Shown here one piece after another: positions 43,407-51,927 of a stretch of 64,000 nucleotides of DNA. A program made the position numbers and the translations under genes. The stretch comes from Oceanospirillum sp048270425 (GTDB lineage Bacteria > Pseudomonadota > Gammaproteobacteria > Pseudomonadales > Halomonadaceae). A model generated the notes under the pieces. That model did no database searches. It had not been told where the DNA came from and saw only the letters and a list, made by a program, of their open reading frames with translations. Numbering within the stretch: position 1 is the stretch's first letter; each line of letters starts with the position of its first letter. The stretch spans positions 62,001-126,000 of the forward strand of contig JBLWSY010000007.1 of the NCBI GenBank assembly GCA_048270425.1. The letters run 5' to 3'.

Positions 43407-45590
43407 ATGGCGTTACTAGATCTTTTTTTAACCTGTCCGAAAAGCCTTGAAGGCCTGTTAGCACAGGAATGTGCCGAACTGGGTGCAGAGAATGTTAAGG
43501 AAAAAGTGGCTGGTGTCGAGTGTCGGGCAACGCTGGAAGTGGCTTATCGCCTCTGCTTATGGTCTCGTCTGGCAAACCGTGTGTTGCTTCGTCTGTACAC
43601 AGGTCCCGCTGAAACTGCTGATGAGCTCTACGACACGGTTCAGTGGGTGAACTGGCAGGAACACATGCAGGAGTTGGGCACGCTGGCGGTGGATTTTTCC
43701 GGTACCAACCGAGAGATCCGCAATACCCATTTTGCGGCGCAACGGGTTAAAGATGCCATTGTTGATCAGCTGAAAGAGAAAACCGGTTTCAGACACTCGG
43801 TAGATAAAGAGCGTCCGTCTATGCGGGTTAACGCGCGTCTGAACCGTGGTGAAGTGGTGCTGAGTCTGGATCTGTCCGGCAGTAGTCTGCACCAGCGCGG
43901 CTACCGTTTGGATGGTGCCATGGCACCCCTGAAAGAGAATCTGGCGGCAGCGATTCTGATTCGTTCCGGCTGGCCTGCGCTGGCAAAAGAGGGTAAACCT
44001 CTGATCGATCCGATGTGTGGTTCCGGCACCTTATTGATTGAGGGTGCGCTGATCGCGATGGATCAGGCGCCGGGTCTTAATCGTAGTCACTTTGGTTTCT
44101 TTACCTGGAAGCAGCATGATTTTGATCTCTGGCGCGAGGTTGAACATGAAGCGGAAGCTCGTGCCTCTTTGGGACGTAAACGCTGGAAAGGTCTGATCTA
44201 TGGCTATGATGCCAGCGGTAAGGCCTTGGTAGCAGCACAGAAAAATATCCGTCGTGCCGGTCTGGATAAGATTGTAAATGTGACCAAAAAAGAGCTGGCT
44301 TATTTTGTTCAGCCGACCCATGCAGGCAATCTGGAAGCGGGGCTTGTGGCGACCAACCCGCCATATGGTGAGCGTATCAGTGATATGCCATCTCTGATCC
44401 ACCTGTACCGTCATCTGGGGGATCGCCTGAAGGAATCTTTCCCGGGCTGGCAGGTATCTGTCTTTACCGGTAATGCGGATCTGTGCCACAAGATGGGGCT
44501 GCGCAGCCATAAGCAGTACAACATGTTTAACGGCGCGCTGCCGTGTAAGCTGCTGTTGTTTGCGGTAGCGGCTGACTCTGATCAGAAAGAGCGTCCGGCG
44601 AAGCCAACACAAAGCACCGAAGAGCTAATGCGGGATGAAACCACCTGGAGTGAAGGCGGCCGCATGTTCGCCAACCGGGTGCGTAAGAACCTGAAAAATC
44701 TGAAGAAGTGGCTGAAGAAAGAGAAGGTCGAGTGCTACCGCGCATACGACTCCGATATTCCGGAATATGCCGTTGCTGTCGACGTGTACGGCGATCACTT
44801 GCATGTTCAGGAATACGCGCCACCTAAGACCATTGATCCGGCCAAAGCGGAACGTCGTCTGATGGATGTTTTACAGGTGCTGCCAGCGGTGTTTGATATC
44901 AGCCCGTCCAACATTCATCTGAAACAGCGTAAACGTCAGTCCGGTCGTGCCCAGTATGAAAAGCTGGATAAAAAGCGCGAGATGATGACGGTCACCGAAG
45001 GGCCGTGCAAACTGCTGGTCAATCTGGATGATTATCTGGATACCGGCCTGTTTCTGGATCACCGACCGATCCGATCTTATATCGGGGAGCAATCTAAAGA
45101 TCTGCGTGTACTGAATCTCTTCTGCTACACCGCAACGGCTACAGTGCATGCTGCTGTGGGTGGTGCTCGCAGTACGGTCAGTGTCGACCTGTCCAATACC
45201 TATCTGGATTGGGGTAAAAAGAACATGCGTCTGAACGGGTTTTACGGTGAAGAGCATGAGTTTATTCAGGCGGATTGTAAGCAGTGGCTGCAAGAGAATA
45301 GCCGCCTGTTTGATCTGATCTTTATGGACCCGCCAACCTTCTCTAACTCAAAACGTATGAAGGATGTGCTGGATATCCAGCGGGATCATGGTCGTATGAT
45401 TCGTGATGCGATGCGGGTTCTGGCTCCGGGTGGTGCGCTGATCTTCTCCAATAACCTGCGCAGCTTCAAAATGGATGAATCCATTCTGGAAGCGTTCGAC
45501 GTGCAGGATATTTCCAAAGAGTCGGTACCGATGGACTTTGCCCGTAACCAGAAGATTCACCAATGTTATGAGATCCGCTATTTCGACTGA
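43407..45590 (+). CDS. rlmL: Bifunctional 23S rRNA G2445-N2 / G2069-N7 methyltransferase
   Basis: A 727-residue fusion (RlmKL). It opens with a THUMP domain (about 5-160). The first methyltransferase has PLIDPMCGSGTLLIEGAL and the catalytic NPPYGER. The second (about 450-727) has LNLFCYTATATVHAA and MDPPTFSNSKRM. The two halves methylate neighbouring sites of domain V and IV of 23S rRNA. Length and order match the enterobacterial enzyme. GGGA lies upstream of the ATG. Confidence 0.97.
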   Translation: MALLDLFLTCPKSLEGLLAQECAELGAENVKEKVAGVECRATLEVAYRLCLWSRLANRVLLRLYTGPAETADELYDTVQWVNWQEHMQELGTLAVDFSGTNREIRNTHFAAQRVKDAIVDQLKEKTGFRHSVDKERPSMRVNARLNRGEVVLSLDLSGSSLHQRGYRLDGAMAPLKENLAAAILIRSGWPALAKEGKPLIDPMCGSGTLLIEGALIAMDQAPGLNRSHFGFFTWKQHDFDLWREVEHEAEARASLGRKRWKGLIYGYDASGKALVAAQKNIRRAGLDKIVNVTKKELAYFVQPTHAGNLEAGLVATNPPYGERISDMPSLIHLYRHLGDRLKESFPGWQVSVFTGNADLCHKMGLRSHKQYNMFNGALPCKLLLFAVAADSDQKERPAKPTQSTEELMRDETTWSEGGRMFANRVRKNLKNLKKWLKKEKVECYRAYDSDIPEYAVAVDVYGDHLHVQEYAPPKTIDPAKAERRLMDVLQVLPAVFDISPSNIHLKQRKRQSGRAQYEKLDKKREMMTVTEGPCKLLVNLDDYLDTGLFLDHRPIRSYIGEQSKDLRVLNLFCYTATATVHAAVGGARSTVSVDLSNTYLDWGKKNMRLNGFYGEEHEFIQADCKQWLQENSRLFDLIFMDPPTFSNSKRMKDVLDIQRDHGRMIRDAMRVLAPGGALIFSNNLRSFKMDESILEAFDVQDISKESVPMDFARNQKIHQCYEIRYFD

Positions 45591-45614
45591 TCAGTGGTGA
45601 AATAAAGCGAGTAC

Positions 45615-45640
45615 AAACAGCCTGCTTCTGCAGGCTGTTT
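45615..45640 (+). terminator. Rho-independent terminator
   Basis: AAACAGCCTGC, loop TTCT, GCAGGCTGTTT follow rlmL. Confidence 0.78.
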
Positions 45641-45706
45641 GGCATCGGAATTGCGACTATCTTAACAACCATTGGATCTCAACAACCATTAGATTGAGGA
45701 AAAACG

Positions 45707-45958
45707 ATGAGTCAGGTGTTAAACCTTTACACCACGCTGGGCTGTCATCTGTGCGAGCAGGCGCTGGCGATTGTACATCCGTTAGTGGCAGAAAAAGGCA
45801 TTGAGCTTAAGCTGGTTGAGATCAGCGAGTCAGAAGCTCTGGTGGAAAAATACGGTATCCGTATTCCTGTGATTCGTCTTGAAGATCGGGAGGAAGAGTT
45901 AGGCTGGCCATTTGATGGCCTGGCGGCAGAAGCTTATCTTGAGCTGGCAGATAGCTGA
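45707..45958 (+). CDS. Glutaredoxin-like (DUF836) protein
   Basis: An 83-residue thioredoxin-fold protein. The redox centre is CHLC at about residues 13-16 (YTTLGCHLCEQA), and the cis-proline loop is IRIPVIRLED. This is the DUF836 group, whose partners are unknown. A good GAGGAAAAA site precedes the ATG. Two copies of ACAACCATT just upstream form a short direct repeat. Confidence 0.88.
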   Translation: MSQVLNLYTTLGCHLCEQALAIVHPLVAEKGIELKLVEISESEALVEKYGIRIPVIRLEDREEELGWPFDGLAAEAYLELADS

Positions 45959-46013
45959 TCTTAAGACGATTAGGCTTCAGACGGCAGGTGTTTAGAAGGC
46001 CCGCGGGGCTATT

Positions 46014-46301
46014 TTAGCCGGTGGGCAGTTCGCCGGCTTTCATCAGGTCTGAGAACAGATCCGCAGCTTCTTCACTGTCATCCAGCTGCAGTACACGCTT
46101 CATACCCCGGCTCTCCTGAACGGTGCCAATGCTTTCCATCAGGGTGACGGCCTCATCATAAGACTCCATCAGAGAATGGGTCAGTCCACCAAATTGAGTA
46201 CCAATCTGTCCCCAGGCTTTGGTTAAAAGCCAGTCGCCGAACATATCCTGATGGATATGAACCAGACAGTAATCATGTTCGTTTTGCCAGCGAACAATCA
46301 C
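46014..46301 (-). CDS. WGR-like domain protein
   Basis: A 95-residue protein. Its core, YCLVHIHQDMFGDWLLTKAWG followed by QIGTQFGG and a helix YDEAVTLMESIG, follows the WGR-domain pattern (beta strands, the W-G-x-I-G turn, then a helix). In the canonical family the motif is WGRIG; here Arg is replaced by Gln. WGR domains bind nucleic acids. It is convergent with the glutaredoxin-like gene; 42 bases separate them with no strong terminator. Confidence 0.75.
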   Translation of the reverse strand: MIVRWQNEHDYCLVHIHQDMFGDWLLTKAWGQIGTQFGGLTHSLMESYDEAVTLMESIGTVQESRGMKRVLQLDDSEEAADLFSDLMKAGELPTG

Positions 46302-46564
46302 TTGTGCAACTCCTGCGGACTGATATGATTCCCAACTACTTCTTCAGCTCTTTTATAGTCTGAAGGTAGTCCCTGTAACTACCATTTAGATTGTACCAGT
46401 TAGTATCGGATTTAAGCAGATACATGGTCTTTAAAAAGCCATTTACGACCAGTGGCAGGAATTGAGCCTGAATCCTACGCATTTGTAAAGTGTTGATATG
46501 AAAAGCCCTTTCCATCGCTGAATCATCTTCAGTATTCGGGCTGAACAAGAACAGAGGAAAGCTG

Positions 46565-47728
46565 ATGCACATTATTGCCGATGAAAATATCCCCCTTGTT
46601 CAGGAGTTTTTCTCCGAACTGGGAACGATTGAAACCCTGCCGGGGCGCTCCATGACCCGGGAGCAGATTCAAAAGGCCGATGTGCTGCTTGTGCGTTCGA
46701 TCACCAATGTTAATCAGGAACTGCTGGAAGGCACCAAGGTACGTTTTGTGGCGACCGCCACCATCGGTTGTGATCATATTGATCAGGAATATCTGGCGGC
46801 CAATAATATTGGTTTTGCCAATGCCCCCGGCTGTAATGCGAATTCGGTTGTGGAATATGTGCTGAGCGTACTTTCTCTGTTGTCCGATCAGGAAGACTTT
46901 ATCCTGAAGGAAAAAACCATCGGTATTATCGGCGCGGGTAATGTCGGTGGACGTCTGAAAGAGCGACTGCAGGAAATCGGCATCAACGTATTGGTAAATG
47001 ACCCGCCACGAGCTGAAGCGGAAGGTGAAGAAGGCTTTGTCGAGCTGGATGATCTGCTGGAACAGGCGGACATTATCAGCATGCATACCCCGCTGATTAA
47101 ACAGGGACCTCATCCGACCCTGCACCTGCTGAATGAAGCCCGCATTAACAAGCTGAAACCGGATACTGTGTTGATCAACAGTGGCCGTGGCGCTGCGATT
47201 GATACTCAGGCACTGAAAGCCCGCCTGCAGGAGCAGTGTGATCTGTACACGGTTCTGGATGTCTGGGAATCAGAACCGAATATTGACCATGAACTGCTGG
47301 AGCTTGTGGATGTGGGAACACCTCACATCGCTGGTTACAGTCTTGATGGTAAACTTGGCGGCACCGAGATGGTGTATCTGTCGGTTTGTCAGTACTTCGG
47401 TCTGCCGGCCCGTAAAAAGCTGGGGCAGCTGATTCCTGAGCCACCACTGCGCAAGCTCTCCTTCTCCAGTCAGGCCCATCGCTGGCAATCGACGCTGACG
47501 GCGATTCGCGCCTGCTATGATGTTCGCAACGATGATATGGCGATGCGTCGCGCCTTTGCCAAAGCCCACAAGAAAGGAATTACCTTGGGTAAAGCTTTTG
47601 ATGAATTGCGCCGAACGTATCCGGTACGTCGTGAGTTTCATACCCTGAAGGTACAGCTCAAAACCAGCCAGAAGAAGCTGGGTGATCAGTTAGAGAAATT
47701 TGGTTTTTCGGTACGCTTAGGAAAGTAA
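46565..47728 (+). CDS. pdxB: Erythronate-4-phosphate dehydrogenase
   Basis: A 387-residue NAD-dependent D-2-hydroxyacid dehydrogenase of pyridoxal phosphate synthesis. The Rossmann site is GIIGAGNVGGRLKERL; INSGRGAAID holds the catalytic Arg, and HIAGYSLDGK the catalytic His. The C-terminal dimerisation region of PdxB (from about 290) is present, distinguishing it from other family members. The start has AGAGGAAAG upstream. A terminator follows. Confidence 0.96.
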   Translation: MHIIADENIPLVQEFFSELGTIETLPGRSMTREQIQKADVLLVRSITNVNQELLEGTKVRFVATATIGCDHIDQEYLAANNIGFANAPGCNANSVVEYVLSVLSLLSDQEDFILKEKTIGIIGAGNVGGRLKERLQEIGINVLVNDPPRAEAEGEEGFVELDDLLEQADIISMHTPLIKQGPHPTLHLLNEARINKLKPDTVLINSGRGAAIDTQALKARLQEQCDLYTVLDVWESEPNIDHELLELVDVGTPHIAGYSLDGKLGGTEMVYLSVCQYFGLPARKKLGQLIPEPPLRKLSFSSQAHRWQSTLTAIRACYDVRNDDMAMRRAFAKAHKKGITLGKAFDELRRTYPVRREFHTLKVQLKTSQKKLGDQLEKFGFSVRLGK

Positions 47729-48202
47729 TCTGACTAATTGATCAAAAAATTAATTATTGTTCTAACTTTTTGTTTTCCAAGATTAAACCAAAAACACCCG
47801 GCCAGAGCCGGGTGTTTTCGTTTGTAGTGTTTAAAGTTTAATCTGGCGGAATCCCTTCTGTTTCCTAAAGTACTTACTGTTTGATCTGGCTCGATTTTTG
47901 TTTTTTTGTTGGCTTTACGATCGATAAAATCCCATTTGTTAGAGTTTTTCAGCTGTTTTTCGTCGCTTGACGTATCGTGTCTGACTTCGCTAGTTTAAAT
48001 AGACAGACGATAAATCTGTCTCAGAACTAACGGGAAGACGCGTTCAGAGCTTCCCCTGCAGGTTTATCTTGTTCAGTCTTCTGAGTGTTTTTGATCCATA
48101 GAGTTGTATGCTTATTTGTCCTATTAAGGTAAGTGTTGGATCTAAAGCGCTCAGGCCAATTCTGCTGCCCTCGCGGGCGGTGTCGGAAGATGGAGCGACA
48201 TG
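47729..48202. other. 474-base region between pdxB and teaA
   Basis: After the terminator (47791-47823) comes a T-rich tract and a candidate promoter (TTGACG 47967-47972, 18 bases, TAGTTT 47991-47996). If used, it leaves a leader of about 200 bases that contains a hairpin at 48001-48021 (AGACAGA / TCTGTCT). No open frame of interest. Confidence 0.5.
47791..47823 (+). terminator. Rho-independent terminator
   Basis: AAAACACCCGGC, loop CAGA, GCCGGGTGTTTT then CGTTT follow pdxB. Confidence 0.9.
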
Positions 48203-49228
48203 ATGTCAGTTACTAGTCAGTTAAAGAAAATTGCAGGTCTTTCCTGTGTCGCCGCAGCACTTGCAACGGCAGCCGGAACTGCGCAGGCGGATACGTGGCG
48301 TTATGCCCACGAAGAGTACAAAGGGGATGTACAGGATGTGTACGCCCATAAGTTTAAAGAGTACATCGAGGATAACTCAGAGCATACGCTGAAGATTTAT
48401 CGTTTTGGCGAACTGGGCGAGTCTGACGATATTATGGAACAGACTCAGGCGGGTATCCTGCAGTTTGTAAACCAGTCCCCTGGCTTTACCGGTTCTCTGA
48501 TTCCGGAAGCGCAAATCTTCTTTATCCCTTACCTGCTGCCAACTGATATGGAAACAGTGGTTAAGTTCTTCCGTGAGAGTAAAGCGATCAATGAAGACTT
48601 TACCAAGCTCTACGCGGATAAGGGTCTTGAACTGCTCAAAATGTACCCTGAAGGTGAAATGGTTGTGACGGCGGATGAGCCGGTAACCAACCCGCAGGAC
48701 TTTAAGGGTAAGAAGATCCGTGTGATGACCAACCCTCTGCTTTCTGCAACCTATGAAGCCTTTGGTGCAACACCAACGCCTTTACCTTGGGGCGAAGTGT
48801 ATGGTGCACTGCAGACCAATATGATTCAGGGTCAGGAAAACCCCATTTTCTGGATTGAATCCGGTGGTCTTTATGAAGTGTCGCCAAACCTGATCTTCAC
48901 CGGTCACGGTTGGTTTACAACGGCTTCTATGGCTAACAAAGACTTCTTTGATGGTCTGTCCGGTAAAGATCAGAAGATGATTCGTGATGCTGCAGAATAT
49001 GCCTTCAATGAAACCATCGAGCACATTGATGGTCTTGCTGAACGCTCTCTGGACAAGATTGTTAAGAGCAGCGACAAGGTAACTGTGACCCGTCTTAACG
49101 ATCGCCAGATCAAGAAGTTTAAAGCCCGTTCTCCGAAGGTGGAAAAAACCTTTATCGAGATGACTGGTAAAGATGGCAAGAAGCTTCTTAAGCAGTTCAA
49201 AGCTGATCTGAAAGCAGTTTCCAAGTAA
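48203..49228 (+). CDS. teaA: TRAP solute-binding protein TeaA (ectoine/hydroxyectoine)
   Basis: A 341-residue periplasmic DctP-type protein with a signal peptide ending AQA. The mature N-terminus DTWRYAHEEYKGDVQDVYA and the stretches RFGELGESDDIMEQTQAG, QSPGFTGSLIPEAQIFFIPY, PTPLPWGEVYGALQT and QENPIFWIESGGLYEVSPN are almost identical to Halomonas TeaA as I recall it. That protein binds ectoine with high affinity. Conservation of these regions supports the same ligand. The ATG at 48203 sits seven bases after GGAG; one at 48200 is too close. A hairpin separates it from teaB. Confidence 0.93.
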   Translation: MSVTSQLKKIAGLSCVAAALATAAGTAQADTWRYAHEEYKGDVQDVYAHKFKEYIEDNSEHTLKIYRFGELGESDDIMEQTQAGILQFVNQSPGFTGSLIPEAQIFFIPYLLPTDMETVVKFFRESKAINEDFTKLYADKGLELLKMYPEGEMVVTADEPVTNPQDFKGKKIRVMTNPLLSATYEAFGATPTPLPWGEVYGALQTNMIQGQENPIFWIESGGLYEVSPNLIFTGHGWFTTASMANKDFFDGLSGKDQKMIRDAAEYAFNETIEHIDGLAERSLDKIVKSSDKVTVTRLNDRQIKKFKARSPKVEKTFIEMTGKDGKKLLKQFKADLKAVSK

Positions 49229-49263
49229 GCACTTCTCTGTATCCGATCCAGTGATACTGATGT

Positions 49264-49292
49264 CCGGGAGATCTGATCTCCGGATCTCCCGG
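49264..49292 (+). promoter_or_regulatory. Intercistronic hairpin between teaA and teaB
   Basis: CCGGGAGATC and its complement GATCTCCCGG form a strong hairpin with no T tract. Such hairpins after binding-protein genes protect the upstream mRNA and give more binding protein than permease. Confidence 0.65.
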
Positions 49293-49339
49293 GCCTATAT
49301 TAACGGCAACACAGTTTGCCGCTGCATGGGCGAAATGCC

Positions 49340-49915
49340 ATGACGGATTCTGAAAATCTAACATACCACTCCGAACTCCCTGGCCTGCTGGGCAAAATCG
49401 ATAATCTGATCAGCAAGGTTGAAGCTTTTATGTTGGCAGCCGGTGTACTGCTGATGGCTCTCAATACCTGCGTTAATGTCGTAGCCCGTTTCGGTTTTGG
49501 TCAGGGTCTTTTTTTCGCCGGTGAAATTAACCGGATTCTGATCATTCTTATTACGTTTGCTGGTATTGGTTATGCAGCCCGACAGGGTCGTCATATCCGA
49601 ATGTCAGCGATTTACGACTCCCTGCCGCCTAAGACCCGAAAGTGGGCCATGGTTCTGATCTCTCTGGTGACCTCTCTGATCATGTTCCTGCTGACCTGGC
49701 TTTCTTATGAATACGTTGCCGATGTGTTTAATCGTGGTCGTATTCTGCCTGCACTGGGTTTCCCGATCTGGTGGATCTACATTTGGGTGCCGATGGGATT
49801 TGCGATTACCGGCGTTCAGTACTTTTTAACCGTCATTAAGAATCTCACCAGTAAAGATATCTATCTGTCGACCGGTGTGCTGGATGGTTATTCCGATGAT
49901 GAATCTGAAGTCTGA
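49340..49915 (+). CDS. teaB: TRAP transporter small membrane subunit TeaB
   Basis: A 191-residue DctQ-type protein with four membrane segments (about 28-50, 60-80, 103-125 and 143-165). The family feature GYAARQGRHIRMSAIYDSL lies in the loop between segments two and three. It scaffolds the large TeaC subunit. I use the ATG at 49340; a TTG at 49316 would add eight residues. It is the second gene of teaABCD. Confidence 0.9.
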   Translation: MTDSENLTYHSELPGLLGKIDNLISKVEAFMLAAGVLLMALNTCVNVVARFGFGQGLFFAGEINRILIILITFAGIGYAARQGRHIRMSAIYDSLPPKTRKWAMVLISLVTSLIMFLLTWLSYEYVADVFNRGRILPALGFPIWWIYIWVPMGFAITGVQYFLTVIKNLTSKDIYLSTGVLDGYSDDESEV

Positions 49916-49973
49916 TCTGTTTGCGTCTGATGGAATTTGGCTTCATATAAAAAAAATTGCATAAGGATTGATC

Positions 49974-51260
49974 ATGGCTACCACCTTAATGCTGATAATG
50001 ATCGTGCTGCTTCTGCTCGGTTTCCCAATGATGATCCCTCTGATCACCGCTGCATTGACCGGTTTCTACATGATGTTTGGCGGTTTCGGGCAGATGGATA
50101 CTTTTGTGCAGCAGGTATTGGGCGGTATTCGCCCGGCTTCGCTGATTGCTGTTCCCATGTTTATTCTTGCTGCCGATATTATGACCCGAGGTCAGTCTGC
50201 TAACCGTCTGATCGATATGGTGATGACCTTTATTGGTCATATTCGGGGCGGACTTGCCATCAGTACAGCGACTTCATGTACGCTTTTTGGCGCGGTATCG
50301 GGATCGACTCAGGCAACGGTTGTTGCTGTTGGCTCGGCATTGCGGCCTAAGTTGTTGAAGGCTGGCTATTCTGATTCATTTTCTCTGGCGCTGATTATCA
50401 ATGCCAGTGATATCGCATTTCTGATTCCACCCAGTATCGGCATGATTATCTATGGTGTGATCTCTGAGACCTCGATTGCAGAACTCTTTATTGCCGGTAT
50501 TGGGCCGGGATTGATGATTCTGTTCCTGTTTTCGATTTATTGTCTGATCTATGCCACGGTTCATAATGTGCCAACGGAAGAGAAGGCAAGCTGGTCTGAG
50601 CGTTTGAAAGCAACCCGGATGGCGGTTTGGCCGTTGATGTTTCCGGTCATCATTGTCGGTGGTATCTATGGTGGTGTTTTCAGCCCGACGGAAGCCGCTG
50701 CAGTCTGTGTGCTCTATGCGGTGATTCTGGAGTTTGGTGTTTTCCGCTCGTTGAGCAGTCGTGATATTTACACTATTGCTAAATCAACCGGCCTGATTAC
50801 TGCAGTTGTCTTTATTCTGGTGGGCGTGGGGAATGGCTTCTCCTGGATTATTTCCTTTGCTCAAATTCCGCAAACTATTCTGGATGCTGTTGGCATTAAC
50901 GAGATGGGGCCGATAGGGGTTCTGGTGGCGATCTCTGTTGCTTTCTTTATTGCCTGCATGTTTGTTGACCCTATTGTAGTAATTCTGGTTCTGACGCCGA
51001 TTTTTGCTCCTGCTATTGAGGCAACAGGGCTTGATCCGGTTCATGTTGGTATCATTATTACGCTGCAGGTCGCTATCGGTTCGGCCACCCCCCCCTTTGG
51101 TTGCGATATTTTTACCGCTATTGCGATTTTTAAGAAGCCTTATTGGGAAGTGGTACGAGGCACAGGGCCGTTTATCGCCATTCTGCTTCTTTCTGCTGGT
51201 TTGTTGGTGGCCTTTCCTGACATCGCACTTTTCCTTCGGGATGTGGCTTTCAGTGACTGA
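49974..51260 (+). CDS. teaC: TRAP transporter large membrane subunit TeaC
   Basis: A 428-residue DctM-type permease with about twelve membrane segments. It has the family stretches GSTQATVVAVGSALRPKLLK, INASDIAFLIPPSIGMIIYG, GGVFSPTEAAAVCVLYAV and VGIIITLQVAIGSATPPFG. It drives sodium-coupled uptake of the TeaA-bound substrate. AAGG lies seven bases before the ATG at 49974; a TTG at 49968 is the alternative. Confidence 0.95.
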   Translation: MATTLMLIMIVLLLLGFPMMIPLITAALTGFYMMFGGFGQMDTFVQQVLGGIRPASLIAVPMFILAADIMTRGQSANRLIDMVMTFIGHIRGGLAISTATSCTLFGAVSGSTQATVVAVGSALRPKLLKAGYSDSFSLALIINASDIAFLIPPSIGMIIYGVISETSIAELFIAGIGPGLMILFLFSIYCLIYATVHNVPTEEKASWSERLKATRMAVWPLMFPVIIVGGIYGGVFSPTEAAAVCVLYAVILEFGVFRSLSSRDIYTIAKSTGLITAVVFILVGVGNGFSWIISFAQIPQTILDAVGINEMGPIGVLVAISVAFFIACMFVDPIVVILVLTPIFAPAIEATGLDPVHVGIIITLQVAIGSATPPFGCDIFTAIAIFKKPYWEVVRGTGPFIAILLLSAGLLVAFPDIALFLRDVAFSD

Positions 51261-51281
51261 AACTTGGTGTAAGGAGCTCTC

Positions 51282-51734
51282 ATGTTTAAAAGAATTTTAG
51301 TGGCGGTGGATGGTTCGGTCACCGCTCTTGATGCGCTTGATAAGGCAATTGAGTTACAGGGACTAACCAAGCAGCAGGAAACGGAAGCTGAGATTTATCT
51401 GCTGTGTGTCTACAAACATCACAGTTTGTTTGAGGCTTCTCTGTCTATGGTTCGTCCTGAAGATATGCAGATACCGGATCAGGCTTTGACAGAGTACGCC
51501 CGTGATGTGGTGGATCAGGCAAAGAAGCATGCGCTGAAACAAGGGGTAACCTGTCGGGGATTTGTTAAAGGTGGCCGCCCATCCAAGACCATTGTTGCCT
51601 TTGCAAAAAGTAAAGAGGTTGATCTGATTGTGATGGGCTCAAAGGGAACACATACCGACGTTGATGGTATGTTTCTGGGCAGTGTGTCTCAGCGGGTTGC
51701 TGCCCACGCCAAGTGTCCGGTAATGATCGTATAA
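51282..51734 (+). CDS. teaD: Universal stress protein TeaD
   Basis: A 150-residue UspA-fold protein with the nucleotide-binding signature GSKGTHTDVDGMFLGSVSQR. It starts 21 bases after teaC with AAGGAGCTC upstream. In Halomonas the ATP-binding TeaD protein is encoded in the same position and restrains ectoine uptake; the same role is likely here. Confidence 0.92.
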   Translation: MFKRILVAVDGSVTALDALDKAIELQGLTKQQETEAEIYLLCVYKHHSLFEASLSMVRPEDMQIPDQALTEYARDVVDQAKKHALKQGVTCRGFVKGGRPSKTIVAFAKSKEVDLIVMGSKGTHTDVDGMFLGSVSQRVAAHAKCPVMIV

Positions 51735-51791
51735 CGGAATCCTGAACTGCGCAGGTCGCTGTTGTTTTAAAGAACAATCGTTTCAGGGATT

Positions 51792-51830
51792 AAAAAGGCT
51801 GATCCGGCTTTAAGCCAGATCAGCCTTTTT
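51792..51830. terminator. Terminator between teaD and the EAL regulator
   Basis: AAAAAGGCTGATC and its exact complement enclose a 13-base loop that itself can pair (GGCTT/AAGCC). A and T runs allow it to work in both directions. Confidence 0.88.
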
Positions 51831-51927
51831 CGGTGAAGTCGTTATTGTGGGGCTAAGTCGATACTCTTGTGGTCAAGTCATTGCTGTTCTGGTTATCTCT
51901 GTTGCTGGAAGGCTGCCTGTTCAGTCC

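Noticed and set aside
45670..45695. Short direct repeat ACAACCATT before the glutaredoxin-like gene
   Set aside because: Only two nine-base copies; could be chance or a small duplication and no function is suggested.
46336..46572. Possible small gene upstream of pdxB on the minus strand
   Set aside because: No ribosome binding site at either possible start, overlaps the pdxB start, and no recognisable motif. Could be revisited with RNA data.
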